From Myxococcales bacterium UBA1238 (GTDB lineage Bacteria; Myxococcota_A; Bradymonadia; UBA7976; UBA1532): a stretch of DNA of 64,000 nucleotides. Each line of letters opens with the position of its first letter. The stretch's first letter is position 1. Below the pieces are notes generated by a model. That model saw nothing but the letters and a program-made list of their open reading frames with translations, had not been told where the DNA came from and did not search any database. Made by a program: the position numbers and the translations under genes. This document shows positions 15,731-25,910 of the stretch, piece by piece. The stretch lies in contig DBWM01000071.1 of the NCBI GenBank assembly GCA_002309015.1, positions 22,682 to 86,681 on the forward strand, in the 5' to 3' direction.

Positions 15731-17182
15731 TTACCCCACGATCGTCTTCTTGATCTTTGAGAAGAAACCAGGTGCCGAACCGTCTTTGCCCAGTTCGTTG
15801 CCGTTTTGATCGTAACGGACCAGATCGCCCTTGCGGCGGCCTTCGCGGTAAACCGCTTCGTCCATCTTTTCGCCGTTCGGGTAATAGCCGATCGACTTTC
15901 CTTCTTTGAGATCGTTGACGTAGGTCTCTTCGCGGCGAACTTCACCCGTCTCGTGGTATTCGGTCGCCTGGCCGGTCTGCTTGCCCATCATATAAGTGGC
16001 CACCAGCATCGGCTTGCCATTCGGGTAATAGTCCGTCAGCTGTCCGTGAAGTTTGTTGTCGAGATAGCTGCATTCGCGCGTGACCTGGCCGGCTTTGTCG
16101 TAGAAACGGGCAGGGCCGTTCAGCTTGCCGTCTACGTAGTTGGCTTCCATCAGGATGTTTTCCTGATCGTTGTAGACGGTGCCCGGACCCATCGCTTTAC
16201 CGAATGCGTAATGCATCTTCATGACCAGGCGGCCTTCACGATAGAACAGGCATTCGCCGTGCAGCAGACCTTCCTTGAAGGAGGCTTCCTGCACGCGGCG
16301 ACCCTGATCGTCGTACTTGGTGCATTTGCCTTCGGGCTTGCCCTCGTCAAACTCGATGACCTGGGTCACGTTCCCTTCGGAATCGTAATAGGTCATCGGG
16401 CCCTGGAGCTCGCCGTCCAGATAGAAGGCCTGCATGATGACGTTGCCGTCTTCATCGTAGTCTTCTGCAGCACCGGAGATGCGGCCTTCCTCGTCCTGCT
16501 CAACCGCAGAACGATCGCCACCGCCATCGCGACGCGCGGAACGCACCACCTTGATCGCTTCGTCGATCTCGGGATCGGGTTCTGGTGGCTCGGGCTCAGC
16601 TTCCTCTTCTTCGGCCTCTTCAGCACCCGGCTTGATGCCGAATTTGGCGAACATCGCCGCCTTCGCACCTGCGATGCCTTTTTGAGCGGAGGCCATCTTT
16701 TTGGCAGCGAGCGCTTCTGCTTTGTCGCCCAGGCTGGGATCTTGTGCTTCCGCTTCCTGAGCCGCGAGCAGCTCTTCTTCGGTCATCAACGAAGGATCGA
16801 TGGCCTCCGGAGCTTCCGGCTGCTCTGCGCCATCAGCACCGATGCCCAGCTTGCCACCATGCTTAGCAATCGCTTTGCCGATCGCACCAAATGCTGCGAC
16901 GCCTGCTGCGGTGGCCATCGCCTTCCGCTTGAGGGCGAGCAGTTCGCGGCCTTTGTGAGGCACATTGCGACCGACAATGCTCTTGACCTTGCTCTTGCTG
17001 CCAGCCAGACCGCCACGTAAACGACCCAGCAGAGCATTGGCCTTCCGAAGCTGGCCCGTGATCTGCTTGCCTTTAAGCGCTTCTTTGGCAGCGGATTCGG
17101 CAGCGTACGCTGTAGTTGTAGCGTCGCCTGAGACGATTGCTGTCTTGCCTACACCTTTTACGATGGATGTTGGGTCTGCCAT
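15731..17182 (-). CDS. MORN-repeat (YwqK-like) protein in T6SS module
   Basis: 483 residues. Residues 1-240 are Ala/Lys/Glu-rich with a helical character (KGKQITGQLRKANALLGRL, later EEAEEEEAEPEPPEP). Residues about 245-465 hold roughly nine MORN-type repeats of the form EGxLxGxxxxYxxxGxxxxxxxY, as in the YwqK family. The start ATG overlaps the vgrG stop (TAATG). MORN/YwqK proteins occur beside T6SS tip genes, where they may act as adaptors or cargo. No catalytic motif is visible. Confidence 0.8.
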   Translation of the reverse strand: MADPTSIVKGVGKTAIVSGDATTTAYAAESAAKEALKGKQITGQLRKANALLGRLRGGLAGSKSKVKSIVGRNVPHKGRELLALKRKAMATAAGVAAFGAIGKAIAKHGGKLGIGADGAEQPEAPEAIDPSLMTEEELLAAQEAEAQDPSLGDKAEALAAKKMASAQKGIAGAKAAMFAKFGIKPGAEEAEEEEAEPEPPEPDPEIDEAIKVVRSARRDGGGDRSAVEQDEEGRISGAAEDYDEDGNVIMQAFYLDGELQGPMTYYDSEGNVTQVIEFDEGKPEGKCTKYDDQGRRVQEASFKEGLLHGECLFYREGRLVMKMHYAFGKAMGPGTVYNDQENILMEANYVDGKLNGPARFYDKAGQVTRECSYLDNKLHGQLTDYYPNGKPMLVATYMMGKQTGQATEYHETGEVRREETYVNDLKEGKSIGYYPNGEKMDEAVYREGRRKGDLVRYDQNGNELGKDGSAPGFFSKIKKTIVG

Positions 17183-19203
17183 TAGTTGATTTGCACCAAT
17201 CCACCCTTAAGGGTCAACATACCACCGCCGTCCACAGTCATGGTTGCGCTGGCTTTGATTTCAGATGTCACGCTCGCCTTGTTGGAGAACGTGGTCCCTG
17301 CCTTGATTTCGTAGGACGTACCGGATTCCGAAGCGAGAGACGTGCCCGCCTTGACGCTCATGTCGGTGCCGGACTCCACCGCGAAGCTGGTGCCGGACTT
17401 GACAGAGACCGCGCCGCCCGCCTCGATGGTGATGTCGCCGTCGACCTTAAGCGTGTAGTTGCCCGAAACCTTCATGTCGTAGTTGCCTTCGTTGGTGCGA
17501 TCTTCGTCGCCGGAGACCTTCACCGTACGCTTGCCGCCGATCGTGTAGGTTTCATCGCCTTCGGTCACTTCGAGAGCTCGGTTGCCCTTTTCGACTGTGA
17601 ATGTTTCGTCGCCCTCTTTGATGAGCACGGTGCGACCGCCGCCCTGGTGATCGCCGTTTTCATCCTTCCAGCCGATGGTGATCGTCTCAGCCCCTGCCAC
17701 GTTGCGGGTGTGGCAGTTCTTGATGTCGATGTTCATGTCCTTTTCGGCATGCATGTAGATTTCTTCGGAGTCTTTGAGATCTTCGAAGCGAATCTCATTG
17801 TAGCCGTCGGCTTTTTCTTTGCTCGACTGGGTCTTGGTGGTCGACTTGGTCATGTCGTCGGGCAGAGCGTAAGGCACAGTCTGCTCTGCGTTATAGACAG
17901 AACCAGTGACCAGCGGGCGATCGGGGTCGCCTTCGAGGAAGCTGACCACAACCTCCTGACCGATGCGGGGGAGGAACCACGCACCGAAGCCTTTGCCTGC
18001 CCAATATTGGGAGACGCGGCACCAGCAGGAGGATTTTTCGTCGTCAGCGCCGTCGCGGTCCCAGTGGAACTGGACCTTAATGCGACCATATTCGTCGGTA
18101 TAGATTTCTTCGCCGCTCTTACCGACGACCACTGCGGTCTGAGACCCGTAAATGCGGGGTTTGCGCGACATACGAGGCGCGCGGAAGGGCACGTCAGCCG
18201 GGATCGCTTCGAAGGTGTTGGTGTAATTGCGGAAGTTCGCAATGTGGGACACCCACTTCAAAACGTAATCGCCGTTCAGGTCTTCGCGAACGTGCTCTTC
18301 AACCTTGATCTTGTAGCCCGAAAGGAAGCCGCGGCAGTGGCTCTGGCCCTTGACGACCTTGGCAGCCGCTTCCTGCTCTTCCAAACGCACCTTGACGCGC
18401 GTTTCGCCGGGGCTCTTTTCGGCGTAACCGCCGGGATATTCGTAGATTTCGCGGTCAGCGGAATCGCCTTGAACGTTGACCGCAAGATCGCCGGTCGGCT
18501 GCTCGAAGTTGTAATCCGTCATCGCGTAAGCGGTGGCAGTGACCTGCTCTTCCACCGCAAATGATGTGATGATGTCCTCGGTATCGCCGGTGCTTTCCTG
18601 CGATTTCACTCGGCCTGGGGCTTGGCCTTCCCGCTCTTCGTGGGCGCTTGCGGAGTCGGCAATGACCATGGTGTGCTTGCCGTCTTCGTGAGTGAAAAAG
18701 TAGTAAATGCCTTCGTCTTCCATGAGGCGCGAGAGGAAGTTGAAGACCGACTCGTTGTACTGAACACAGTAAACGCGCGGCTCATACGATCCTTCGCATT
18801 TGATCTCGAAGTCGCTGAAGCCTTTGGCCTTGAGCACTTCGTCGATGATGTCCGTCACGGATTTTTCCTGGAAAATCTTGCTGTCGACCATCATGGTCGT
18901 CAGCCAGAACCAGGGACGGAGTTCGGCGTAATACGTGGTAAACCGAGGTCCTGACCCAGCCTGGACGAAGCGCGAGCAGATCCCATTGATCTTATACTCG
19001 GTATCGCCACTGGCGATGGTTACGGTGACCGGCTCACCTACGATAGCGCTGAAATCGAGGTCGGATTCTTCGGACAGCAGTTCGAGTTGGTAATGGAACA
19101 AACCCGAAAGCCGGTCCTCACCGTGCAGGCCTCGGAGGATCAGCTTGTCGTCCCCGAGTGGGGTAGAGACCTTCAGTCCTGCGTGCTGGGTGTAATTCGC
19201 CAT
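17182..19203 (-). CDS. vgrG: Type VI secretion system tip protein VgrG
   Basis: 673 residues, the usual length for VgrG without an effector extension. The N-terminal gp27-like region has LRGLHGEDRLSGLFHYQLEL, then FLSRLMEDEGIYYFFTHEDGKHTMVIAD. The gp5-like OB fold has TDEYGRIKVQFHWDRDG and SCWCRVSQYWAGKGFGAWFLPRIGQEVVVSFLEGDPDRPLVTGSVYN. The C-terminal beta-helix is a run of short repeats (VKSGTSFAVESGTDMSVKAGTS). The protein trimerises as the puncturing spike of the T6SS. It starts the leftward cargo module; no core T6SS genes (tssB, tssC, tssF, clpV) are in the window, so this is an orphan vgrG island. Confidence 0.97.
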   Translation of the reverse strand: MANYTQHAGLKVSTPLGDDKLILRGLHGEDRLSGLFHYQLELLSEESDLDFSAIVGEPVTVTIASGDTEYKINGICSRFVQAGSGPRFTTYYAELRPWFWLTTMMVDSKIFQEKSVTDIIDEVLKAKGFSDFEIKCEGSYEPRVYCVQYNESVFNFLSRLMEDEGIYYFFTHEDGKHTMVIADSASAHEEREGQAPGRVKSQESTGDTEDIITSFAVEEQVTATAYAMTDYNFEQPTGDLAVNVQGDSADREIYEYPGGYAEKSPGETRVKVRLEEQEAAAKVVKGQSHCRGFLSGYKIKVEEHVREDLNGDYVLKWVSHIANFRNYTNTFEAIPADVPFRAPRMSRKPRIYGSQTAVVVGKSGEEIYTDEYGRIKVQFHWDRDGADDEKSSCWCRVSQYWAGKGFGAWFLPRIGQEVVVSFLEGDPDRPLVTGSVYNAEQTVPYALPDDMTKSTTKTQSSKEKADGYNEIRFEDLKDSEEIYMHAEKDMNIDIKNCHTRNVAGAETITIGWKDENGDHQGGGRTVLIKEGDETFTVEKGNRALEVTEGDETYTIGGKRTVKVSGDEDRTNEGNYDMKVSGNYTLKVDGDITIEAGGAVSVKSGTSFAVESGTDMSVKAGTSLASESGTSYEIKAGTTFSNKASVTSEIKASATMTVDGGGMLTLKGGLVQIN

Positions 19204-19480
19204 TTGGTACCGCCACGATCGGTCGTTAGTTTAGGTTTGGCACGACCAATCTCACCTGAGGGTGGAACGAAATTTAAGCCCTCTCTCGCAGTTTTACCAC
19301 AACTGGCCCAAATGGGAGCAGTTGTATTGCGAGCGGGAGAGCCTCTTTGGTGACGATTGTCATAAGTTGGCGCAATTCTGGCAAATTTTGTGGCCGCAAA
19401 TGTGAATATTGGGGAAGATCTGAGCGATCGCCGCTCAAAAGAATTTTGCCCGTGAAATTTTGGGCGTACGTTTCGGGGTG

Positions 19481-22400
19481 TTAGGACAGCTGATGGGCGA
19501 TGAGCGATTTGGCTTGCTGCTCGGTGATTTGCTTGCGTCTGGCGTAGTCCTGAAGCTGATCGCGGCCGATGGCACCCAAATTGAAATATTGCGCGCGGGG
19601 ATGCGCAAAGAAATAGCCCGCGATCGAAGCCTGGGGCTGAAGGGCGTAGCTTTCGGTTAAAGCGAGACCGATGGTATCGCTGGCGTTTAATAGGTTGAAA
19701 ATTAACGATTTTTCGGAATGATCGGGGCAGGCCGGATAGCCGGGCGCCGGGCGGATGCCCTTGTGTGGTTGCGCGTGGTCGCAGCAAGGGCAGTCGTTTA
19801 AAAGGCCAAAATGTCGGGCCAGCTGCAAATGCGCGGATTCTGCAAGGCTTTCGGCGATGCGGTCGGCCAGGGCTTTGGCGATGAAAGCCTGCTCGTCGTC
19901 GCGATAACCGGTGGGGTCGCCTGCGGTGACCGCAAAAAAGCCGATGGCGTCTTCAAAGGGCGAGGGCGCAATCCAGTCGGCCAGGGCGCGGTGAGTATTG
20001 AACTGCTGCTGCCTTAATGTGCAGATTCTGTATGTTTTCTGCGGTGTTAGAGGATCTGTGACGATGATGTCGTCGCTTTCGGAATGGGCGTGGAAGAGGC
20101 CGATGCAGCCGCGCGGCGAAAAATGATCGGGGGTGAGCTGCGCCTTCGCCTGTTTGTAAAGTGCGCGCGCAGCCGGACCGCGTTCGGGGTGATCGAGGAG
20201 TTCGGGGAATTTTCCGGCGATCCCCAGGGCGTGGAAGAAGGCATCCCACGAAATGTTGCAAACGACGCGCTCCCAATCGATTTTGAGCGGCTCCACACCC
20301 CAGAAATCCGGCAGCAGAGGCGGCTCTTTTTGCCAGTCGATTTGCGGCCGGCCGGCGCGCGCTTCTTCGATGGGGGTTAACGTTTTCTGCAGCTCCAGCG
20401 AGCGCAATTCGCTTTGTTCTGTGCGGAGTTGCGCCATAAAGGCCTCGCTTTTTTCTGGATTGAGCAGCGCGTTTAAGGCCGAGACGTCGGATTGCGGATC
20501 GAGGCAATGGACGACGGGACCGCTGTAGAGGGGCGCTAACTTGAGCGCTGTGTGCAGTTTTGAGGTAGTCGCCCCGCCGATGAGCAGCGGCATTCTGTGT
20601 CCGGCATGCTCCATTTCGCGCGCGATTTCGGCCATCGCCTCGAGGGAAGGCGAGATGAGGCCGCTTAAGGCCAGAGCGTCCACGCCGGGCTTTTGAATCG
20701 CTTCGAGGATCGCGTTTGTGGGCACCATGACGCCCAGATCGGTGACCTCGTAACCGCTGCATTCCAAAACGAGCGCGACGATGTTTTTGCCGATGTCGTG
20801 CACGTCTCCGCGGACGGTGGCGATCACCACATGGCCTTTTTTCCTTTGATTTTTGGACTGTTCGGCTTCGATATGGGGTCGCAGATGAGCGACGGCGTCC
20901 TTCATGATGCGCGCGCTTTTGATCACCTGCGGCAAAAACAGTTTGCCCGCGCGGAATTGCTCGCCCACCTTTTCCATGGCCGCCATCAGGGGGCCTTCGA
21001 TGACCGAAAGTGCGTTCGTATATTTTTGGTGAGCTTCGTCCAGATCCTGGGCGAGATAGCTGTCTACACCCTGCATGAGCGCGTGGGCGATGCGCGATTC
21101 CACATCTTCCTGCCGCCAGGCATTTTGTTGTGGGGAAACCGCATTCTGCGACTGTTCGAGGGGCTTTTGGGCCACCCAACCGAGGATCCGTTCCGAGGCG
21201 TCGGGGCGGCGGGCAAAAATGAGATCTTCAAGCAAATCGCGGAGTTCGGGATCGATCGATTCGTATTGGCCGAGCTGCGCGGGGTTGACGATGGCAAAAT
21301 CCATGCCCGCCTGGATGGCGTGATACAAAAAGACGGTGTGGAGCGCGCCGCGCAAAGCGTCGTTGCCTTTGAAGGCGAACGAAAGGTTGCTCAAACCGCC
21401 GCTCACGTGAACGCCGGGCAGGTCGCGCTTTAAAATGCGGGTCGCTTCCAAAAAATCGAGGGCGTAGCGGTCGTGCTCGGGGATGCCGGTGCCGATGGCA
21501 AAAATATTGGGGTCAAAGATGATGTCGTTGGGATCGAAATTCGCCTTTGTTGTCAGTAGGTTATAGGCGCGTTTGCAGATTTGGACGCGGCGGTCGAGGC
21601 TGTCGGCCTGGCCCTGTTCGTCGAAGGCCATCACGATGACGGCGGCGCCGTACCGCTGGACGATGCGCGCTTTTTGAAGGAACGCTTCCTCGCCTTCCTT
21701 GAGGCTGAGGGAGTTGACGGCACCCTTGCCCTGCAGGTTTTTGAGCCCCAGTTCGATGAGCTCAAACCGCGAGGAATCGATCATGAAGGGGACGCGCGAG
21801 ATGGCGGGTTCTGAGGCGCAAAGCCGCAAAAAAGTGACCATGGCGCTTTCGGCATCGAGCATGGGGTCGTCCATGTTGATGTCGATCATCTGAACGCCGC
21901 CCTCCACCTGGCTTCGCGCGATCTCGATGGCGCGGTCGAAATCCTGCTTGCGGATGGCGTTGCGAAAACGCGCGGAACCGGCCACGTTGCAGCGCTCGCC
22001 CACGTTGACGAAGAGGCTTTTGGCGTTGACGTTGAGCGGTTCGAGGCCGCTTAAGCGGCAGCTTTGTTCGCGGGGAACGCGGATTCTGGGGGCGCAGTCC
22101 TGAACGGCTTTTGCGATGGCGGCGATATGGGCGGGCGAGGTGCCGCAGCAGCCGCCCACGATGTTTAAATGGCCCGCTTTTGCGAGATCGCGGATTTGCT
22201 CCGCCATGAATTCGGGCGTCTGGTCGTATTGTCCGAGGGCGTTTGGAAGGCCGGCGTTGGGGTGAGCGCTCACAAAGCAATGGGCCAGGCGCGAGAGCAT
22301 TTCGATGTGCGGTCGCATTTCGGCCACGCCAAAAGCGCAGTTCAACCCGATGCTCCAGGGATTGGCGTCGCGGACCGAGTTCCAGAAGGCTTCGAGGGTC

Positions 22401-23068
22401 TGCCCCGCAAGCAAACGGCCTGCCCGATCGCTCAATGTGGCCGAAATCATCAATGGAATCTGTATGTTACGCTCTTCCATCGCGCGCTTTGCGGCGTAGA
22501 TGGCGGCCTTGCAGTTGAGCGTGTCGAAGATGGTCTCGATCAAAATCAGGTCGACGCCGCCGTCGATGAGACCCAGAGCGCATTCGCGGTAAGCGGTGAC
22601 CAGCGCATCGAAATCGACGTTTCGCTTGCCGGGATCGGAGACGTCGGGCGAAAGCGAGGCGCTGCGGTTGGTGGGGCCGATGCTGCCGGCTACAAAGCGC
22701 GGTTTTTGAGGCGTGCTGAAGCGGTCGCAGGCTTTTCGGGCCACTTTGGCGGCGGCGCAGGCGATCGGCCGGGCGTAGTCTTCAAGACCGTAGTCGCTGA
22801 GCGAAATCCGCTGTGAATTAAAGGAGTTCGTCTCAATGATGTCGGCGCCTGCTTCGAGGTAAGCGCAATGGATCGACTCGATGATCGACGGCTTTGTGAG
22901 GCAGAGGACGTCGTTGCAGCCGACCAGGCTGACGGGGTGATCTGCAAACTGCGATCCGTGAAAATCGGCGGCGGTGGGCTTCTGGAGCTGGATTTGGGTG
23001 CCCATGGCGCCGTCCAGGCAGAGGATCCGTTGGGCGATGGCTTCTTCGAGCGTTGCGGTGCGGGACAT
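19481..23068 (-). CDS. metH: Cobalamin-dependent methionine synthase
   Basis: 1195 residues, full length for MetH, with GGAGAT in front of the ATG. Four modules are present. The homocysteine domain has zinc ligands Cys244 (GLNCAFG) and Cys307/Cys308 (GGCCGTSP). The methyltetrahydrofolate domain has NVGERCNVAGS and IDINMDDPMLD. The cobalamin domain has VRGDVHDIGKNI with axial His757 plus SGLISPS and GGATTS. The reactivation domain has RPAPGYPACPDH near residue 1106. The enzyme transfers the methyl group of methyltetrahydrofolate to homocysteine via B12. It is 50 nt downstream of the mannosyltransferase-like gene on the same strand. No B12 riboswitch fits in that short gap. Confidence 0.97.
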   Translation of the reverse strand: MSRTATLEEAIAQRILCLDGAMGTQIQLQKPTAADFHGSQFADHPVSLVGCNDVLCLTKPSIIESIHCAYLEAGADIIETNSFNSQRISLSDYGLEDYARPIACAAAKVARKACDRFSTPQKPRFVAGSIGPTNRSASLSPDVSDPGKRNVDFDALVTAYRECALGLIDGGVDLILIETIFDTLNCKAAIYAAKRAMEERNIQIPLMISATLSDRAGRLLAGQTLEAFWNSVRDANPWSIGLNCAFGVAEMRPHIEMLSRLAHCFVSAHPNAGLPNALGQYDQTPEFMAEQIRDLAKAGHLNIVGGCCGTSPAHIAAIAKAVQDCAPRIRVPREQSCRLSGLEPLNVNAKSLFVNVGERCNVAGSARFRNAIRKQDFDRAIEIARSQVEGGVQMIDINMDDPMLDAESAMVTFLRLCASEPAISRVPFMIDSSRFELIELGLKNLQGKGAVNSLSLKEGEEAFLQKARIVQRYGAAVIVMAFDEQGQADSLDRRVQICKRAYNLLTTKANFDPNDIIFDPNIFAIGTGIPEHDRYALDFLEATRILKRDLPGVHVSGGLSNLSFAFKGNDALRGALHTVFLYHAIQAGMDFAIVNPAQLGQYESIDPELRDLLEDLIFARRPDASERILGWVAQKPLEQSQNAVSPQQNAWRQEDVESRIAHALMQGVDSYLAQDLDEAHQKYTNALSVIEGPLMAAMEKVGEQFRAGKLFLPQVIKSARIMKDAVAHLRPHIEAEQSKNQRKKGHVVIATVRGDVHDIGKNIVALVLECSGYEVTDLGVMVPTNAILEAIQKPGVDALALSGLISPSLEAMAEIAREMEHAGHRMPLLIGGATTSKLHTALKLAPLYSGPVVHCLDPQSDVSALNALLNPEKSEAFMAQLRTEQSELRSLELQKTLTPIEEARAGRPQIDWQKEPPLLPDFWGVEPLKIDWERVVCNISWDAFFHALGIAGKFPELLDHPERGPAARALYKQAKAQLTPDHFSPRGCIGLFHAHSESDDIIVTDPLTPQKTYRICTLRQQQFNTHRALADWIAPSPFEDAIGFFAVTAGDPTGYRDDEQAFIAKALADRIAESLAESAHLQLARHFGLLNDCPCCDHAQPHKGIRPAPGYPACPDHSEKSLIFNLLNASDTIGLALTESYALQPQASIAGYFFAHPRAQYFNLGAIGRDQLQDYARRKQITEQQAKSLIAHQLS

Positions 23069-23118
23069 GCGATCTCCAAATCAAAAGGCGGCGCTCTTTC
23101 GCGCAACTGCGGCGAAAA

Positions 23119-24213
23119 TTAAAGACAATTTTGGTGACCTTCGAGCCAGCGATCCAAGGCGGGCGCAACTTGTGACCATCTATATTTATTGAGAAATTTG
23201 GCTTTTGGTTGAAAACTCTTTGGATTTAAAAGCCATTTGCACAAAAAGTCGCTGAGCGCGCGATCGCCTTCGTAGAGGTGATCCGCCTGAATTTCGGGCG
23301 GCAGAAGCTCGGGATAGCTGAGGCGCCGGGGCAGGATGGGATAAGCGCCGCAATACATCGCCTCCAAAACCGAAAGGCCCAGAAACTCCTGATTGGCCGT
23401 CGAAATCACCGCGTTTGCACGCCAGAGCCAGCGCGCGTAATCCTCGCGCGACTGATGCCCAAAGGCGACCAGACGCTCGCCAAGCCACTGCGGCGCTTCG
23501 TCAAAGCAGGCGGGGCGATGGCGGAACCCTTCGCCGCAGAGGGCGATTTGAAAATCGAGGCCCCGCTGGATGACTTCTTTTAATGCACTGAAGAGCGATT
23601 CGGGGTTTTTGTCGTGCTCCCAGCGGTGATTCCATAAAAACAGTGGAATTCCGCGCTGTTTGGGGCATTCGAAGCGATCGAGCGCATCGAAATCGAGGCC
23701 AACGGGGATGACGGTTGCGCGCTTTTGCACGCGATCGATGGCGGATTCGGGCAGGGCGGATTCTTTAAGGATGCGGTTGCCCTGACGCCATTTTTCAAAG
23801 AAATCCGAGAGGTTATACTGCGAGTTGAAGGCGGTGGCGTCGGCGGCCAGGGCGGAGATCACGTTGATGAAGCCCCATTGAAATTCGTTTTGGGGCGCGA
23901 GCGGATCGTTGGGATATGAGAACTGGTTTTCGTGCAGATAGAGATAAAGCGGGATCCCTGCGCAGCTTTTGGGCAATAAAGCCTTTAATTCCGCAAGGTT
24001 CAGCATGTCAGTGGTGAGGATGCAGTCGGGAGGCGGATCGCTCGACCGGCGCAGCTGCTCTGCAAAAAAACAGGCAGCGGCCTGCATGCGCCATTTCCAT
24101 TTGCGGGCGGGCAGGGTCCAGAGGGTGATCTGATGGCGCGAGCGGGCGGCAAAATCTTCGGCAAACGCGCGGTGGGATCCGCCGTGGTAGGGATTTAAGA
24201 AGAGGATGCGCAT
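23119..24213 (-). CDS. tRNA-queuosine alpha-mannosyltransferase (QTMAN/DUF3524) homologue
   Basis: 364 residues. The whole protein follows the DUF3524/QTMAN pattern: N-terminal NPYHGGSHRAFAEDF, LPARKWKWRMQAAA, TTDMLNLAEL, YLHENQFSYP, and QWGFINVISALAADATAFNSQYN. The C-terminal GT-B/GT4 half has LFLWNHRWEHDKNPE, FGHQSREDYARWLWRANAVISTA, and the donor-site QEFLGLSVLEAMYCGAYPILP. In animals this enzyme (GTDC1) adds mannose to queuosine of tRNA-Asp. The bacterial homologue presumably glycosylates queuosine too, but that is inferred from sequence. Its location upstream of metH suggests a shared transcript. Confidence 0.88.
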   Translation of the reverse strand: MRILFLNPYHGGSHRAFAEDFAARSRHQITLWTLPARKWKWRMQAAACFFAEQLRRSSDPPPDCILTTDMLNLAELKALLPKSCAGIPLYLYLHENQFSYPNDPLAPQNEFQWGFINVISALAADATAFNSQYNLSDFFEKWRQGNRILKESALPESAIDRVQKRATVIPVGLDFDALDRFECPKQRGIPLFLWNHRWEHDKNPESLFSALKEVIQRGLDFQIALCGEGFRHRPACFDEAPQWLGERLVAFGHQSREDYARWLWRANAVISTANQEFLGLSVLEAMYCGAYPILPRRLSYPELLPPEIQADHLYEGDRALSDFLCKWLLNPKSFQPKAKFLNKYRWSQVAPALDRWLEGHQNCL

Positions 24214-24359
24214 GAAATCCTTTGCGTCAAAATGAAGTGAACATGCGCTTTATTTTTATGCTGACTTCAAGTATGGAACAACGCGCATTTGCCCCGAAAA
24301 ACGATGTGTTCAAACAGAAAATGACGCATTTTTAAAGGGTTGGGTGAGTTGAGGCTGCA

Positions 24360-25901
24360 ATGGATCTTGATGCGCTGAGGCGTGAGCGAACCAGATTGCT
24401 CCAGGCGGGCGGGGAATCTCGCATCGCGCGTCAGCATGCGCAGGGCAAATGGACGGCGCGCGAGCGGCTTTCGGCGCTCTTTGAGGCGGACAGCTTTCAG
24501 GAGTCGCAGCTGTTCAGGAAGCATCGCTGCGTTCATTTTGGTATGCAGTCCAAAGAGTTACCGGGCGACGGCGTGGTCGTGGGGGCGGGGCTCGTCGATG
24601 GTCGGCCGGTTTACGCGGCGAGCCAGGATTTTACGGTGCAGGGCGGCACCGTGGGCGAGGTGACGGCCCAGAAGATCTGCAAAGTGATGGACGAAGCGCT
24701 CAAAAACGGGGCGCCTTTTGTGCTGATCTGCGATTCGGGCGGTGCGCGCATTCAGGAAGGCGTGGGGGCGCTTTCGGGGTTTGGGCAAATCTTTTATCGC
24801 AACGTGCAGCTTTCGGGCGTGGTGCCGCAAATCAGCATCATCGCAGGGCCTTGCGCGGGAGGCGCCGCTTATTCTCCGGCGCTTTCCGATTTTTTGATTC
24901 AGGTCAAGGGCACGAGCCAGCTCTTCATTACCGGGCCTCGGGTGATCGAGGAGGTGACGGGCGAGAAGGTGACGGCGGAGGCGCTCGGTGGGGCGATGAG
25001 CCATGCGCTGCGCTCGGGCGTGATCCATTTTGTGGCCGAAGATGACGGGGATGCGATCCGCATCTGCAGGCGTCTGCTGTCGTTTTTGCCCTCCAGCAAC
25101 CGCGAGGATCCGCCGGTGCTCGAGGATCGCAGGGCGCAGGCTTACGGTCCGCTGCCCGCGCTGAATGCGGTTTTGCCCGAAGATCCCCGCGAGGCGTACG
25201 ACATGCGCGCGGTTTTGCGGCTGCTGGCCGATGACGGCGATCTGATGGAGCCTCAGGCGCTCTTTGCAACGAACGTGATCGTCGCCTTTGGGCGCATGGG
25301 CGGGCAGACGGTGGGCTTTGTGGCCAATCAGCCGATACAGAAAGCAGGGGTTCTCGACATCGATGCCGCCGATAAGGCCGCGAGATTCATTCGCTTTTGC
25401 GACGCGTTCCATATCCCGCTGGTCACGCTCGTCGATGTGCCCGGGTTTTTGCCCGGCGTTTCGCAGGAGACGGGCGGGATCATCCGCCATGGCGCCAAGA
25501 TGCTCTACGCTTACAGCGAGGCGACGGTGCCGAAAGTGACGGTGATTTTGCGCAAAGCGTACGGGGGGGCCTATCTGGCGATGTGCTCCAGGGATTTGGG
25601 CGCCGATCGGGTCTGCGCCTGGCCATCGGCCGAGATCGCGGTGATGGGTGCAGAGGGGGCGGTGAGCGTGCTCTATCGCGAGGAGTTGTCGCAGGCGGAG
25701 GATGCGGAGCAGCGGCGGGCGGAGCTTTGCCGGTCTTATCGCGAAACTTTTGCAAATCCCATGCGCGCGGCGGAGCTGGGGATGCTCGACGACATCATCG
25801 AGCCTGCAGATACCCGGGCTTACGTGATCGCGGCCCTCGATTTGCTGCAGGGCAAGCGCGAGTCCCGTCCCCATAAAAAGCACGGGCTGATGCCGCTTTA
25901 A
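24360..25901 (+). CDS. mmdA: Sodium-pumping decarboxylase carboxyltransferase subunit (MmdA type)
   Basis: 513 residues, the typical length of methylmalonyl-CoA decarboxylase alpha subunit and propionyl-CoA carboxylase beta subunit. Seen are KWTARERLSALFEADSF at the N-terminus, the oxyanion-hole glycines in CDSGGARIQEGVGAL and GPCAGGAAYSPAL, and in the C-terminal half VDVPGFLPGVSQE, KAYGGAYLAM and the WPSAEIAVMGAEGAV motif. It moves CO2 from an acyl-CoA (probably methylmalonyl-CoA) to biotin. The three small and membrane partners follow at once, which makes the pumping decarboxylase far more likely than a soluble carboxylase. Glutaconyl- or malonyl-CoA as substrate cannot be excluded. Confidence 0.92.
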   Translation: MDLDALRRERTRLLQAGGESRIARQHAQGKWTARERLSALFEADSFQESQLFRKHRCVHFGMQSKELPGDGVVVGAGLVDGRPVYAASQDFTVQGGTVGEVTAQKICKVMDEALKNGAPFVLICDSGGARIQEGVGALSGFGQIFYRNVQLSGVVPQISIIAGPCAGGAAYSPALSDFLIQVKGTSQLFITGPRVIEEVTGEKVTAEALGGAMSHALRSGVIHFVAEDDGDAIRICRRLLSFLPSSNREDPPVLEDRRAQAYGPLPALNAVLPEDPREAYDMRAVLRLLADDGDLMEPQALFATNVIVAFGRMGGQTVGFVANQPIQKAGVLDIDAADKAARFIRFCDAFHIPLVTLVDVPGFLPGVSQETGGIIRHGAKMLYAYSEATVPKVTVILRKAYGGAYLAMCSRDLGADRVCAWPSAEIAVMGAEGAVSVLYREELSQAEDAEQRRAELCRSYRETFANPMRAAELGMLDDIIEPADTRAYVIAALDLLQGKRESRPHKKHGLMPL

Positions 25902-25910
25902 GGAGCTTCG

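Noticed and set aside
15806..18564. Two long plus-strand frames opposite the MORN gene and vgrG
   Set aside because: Both are opposite strongly identified genes and contain no recognisable domain.
23069..23118. Cobalamin riboswitch before metH
   Set aside because: The gap to the upstream gene is only 50 nt, too short for the element, and no B12-box-like sequence is visible.
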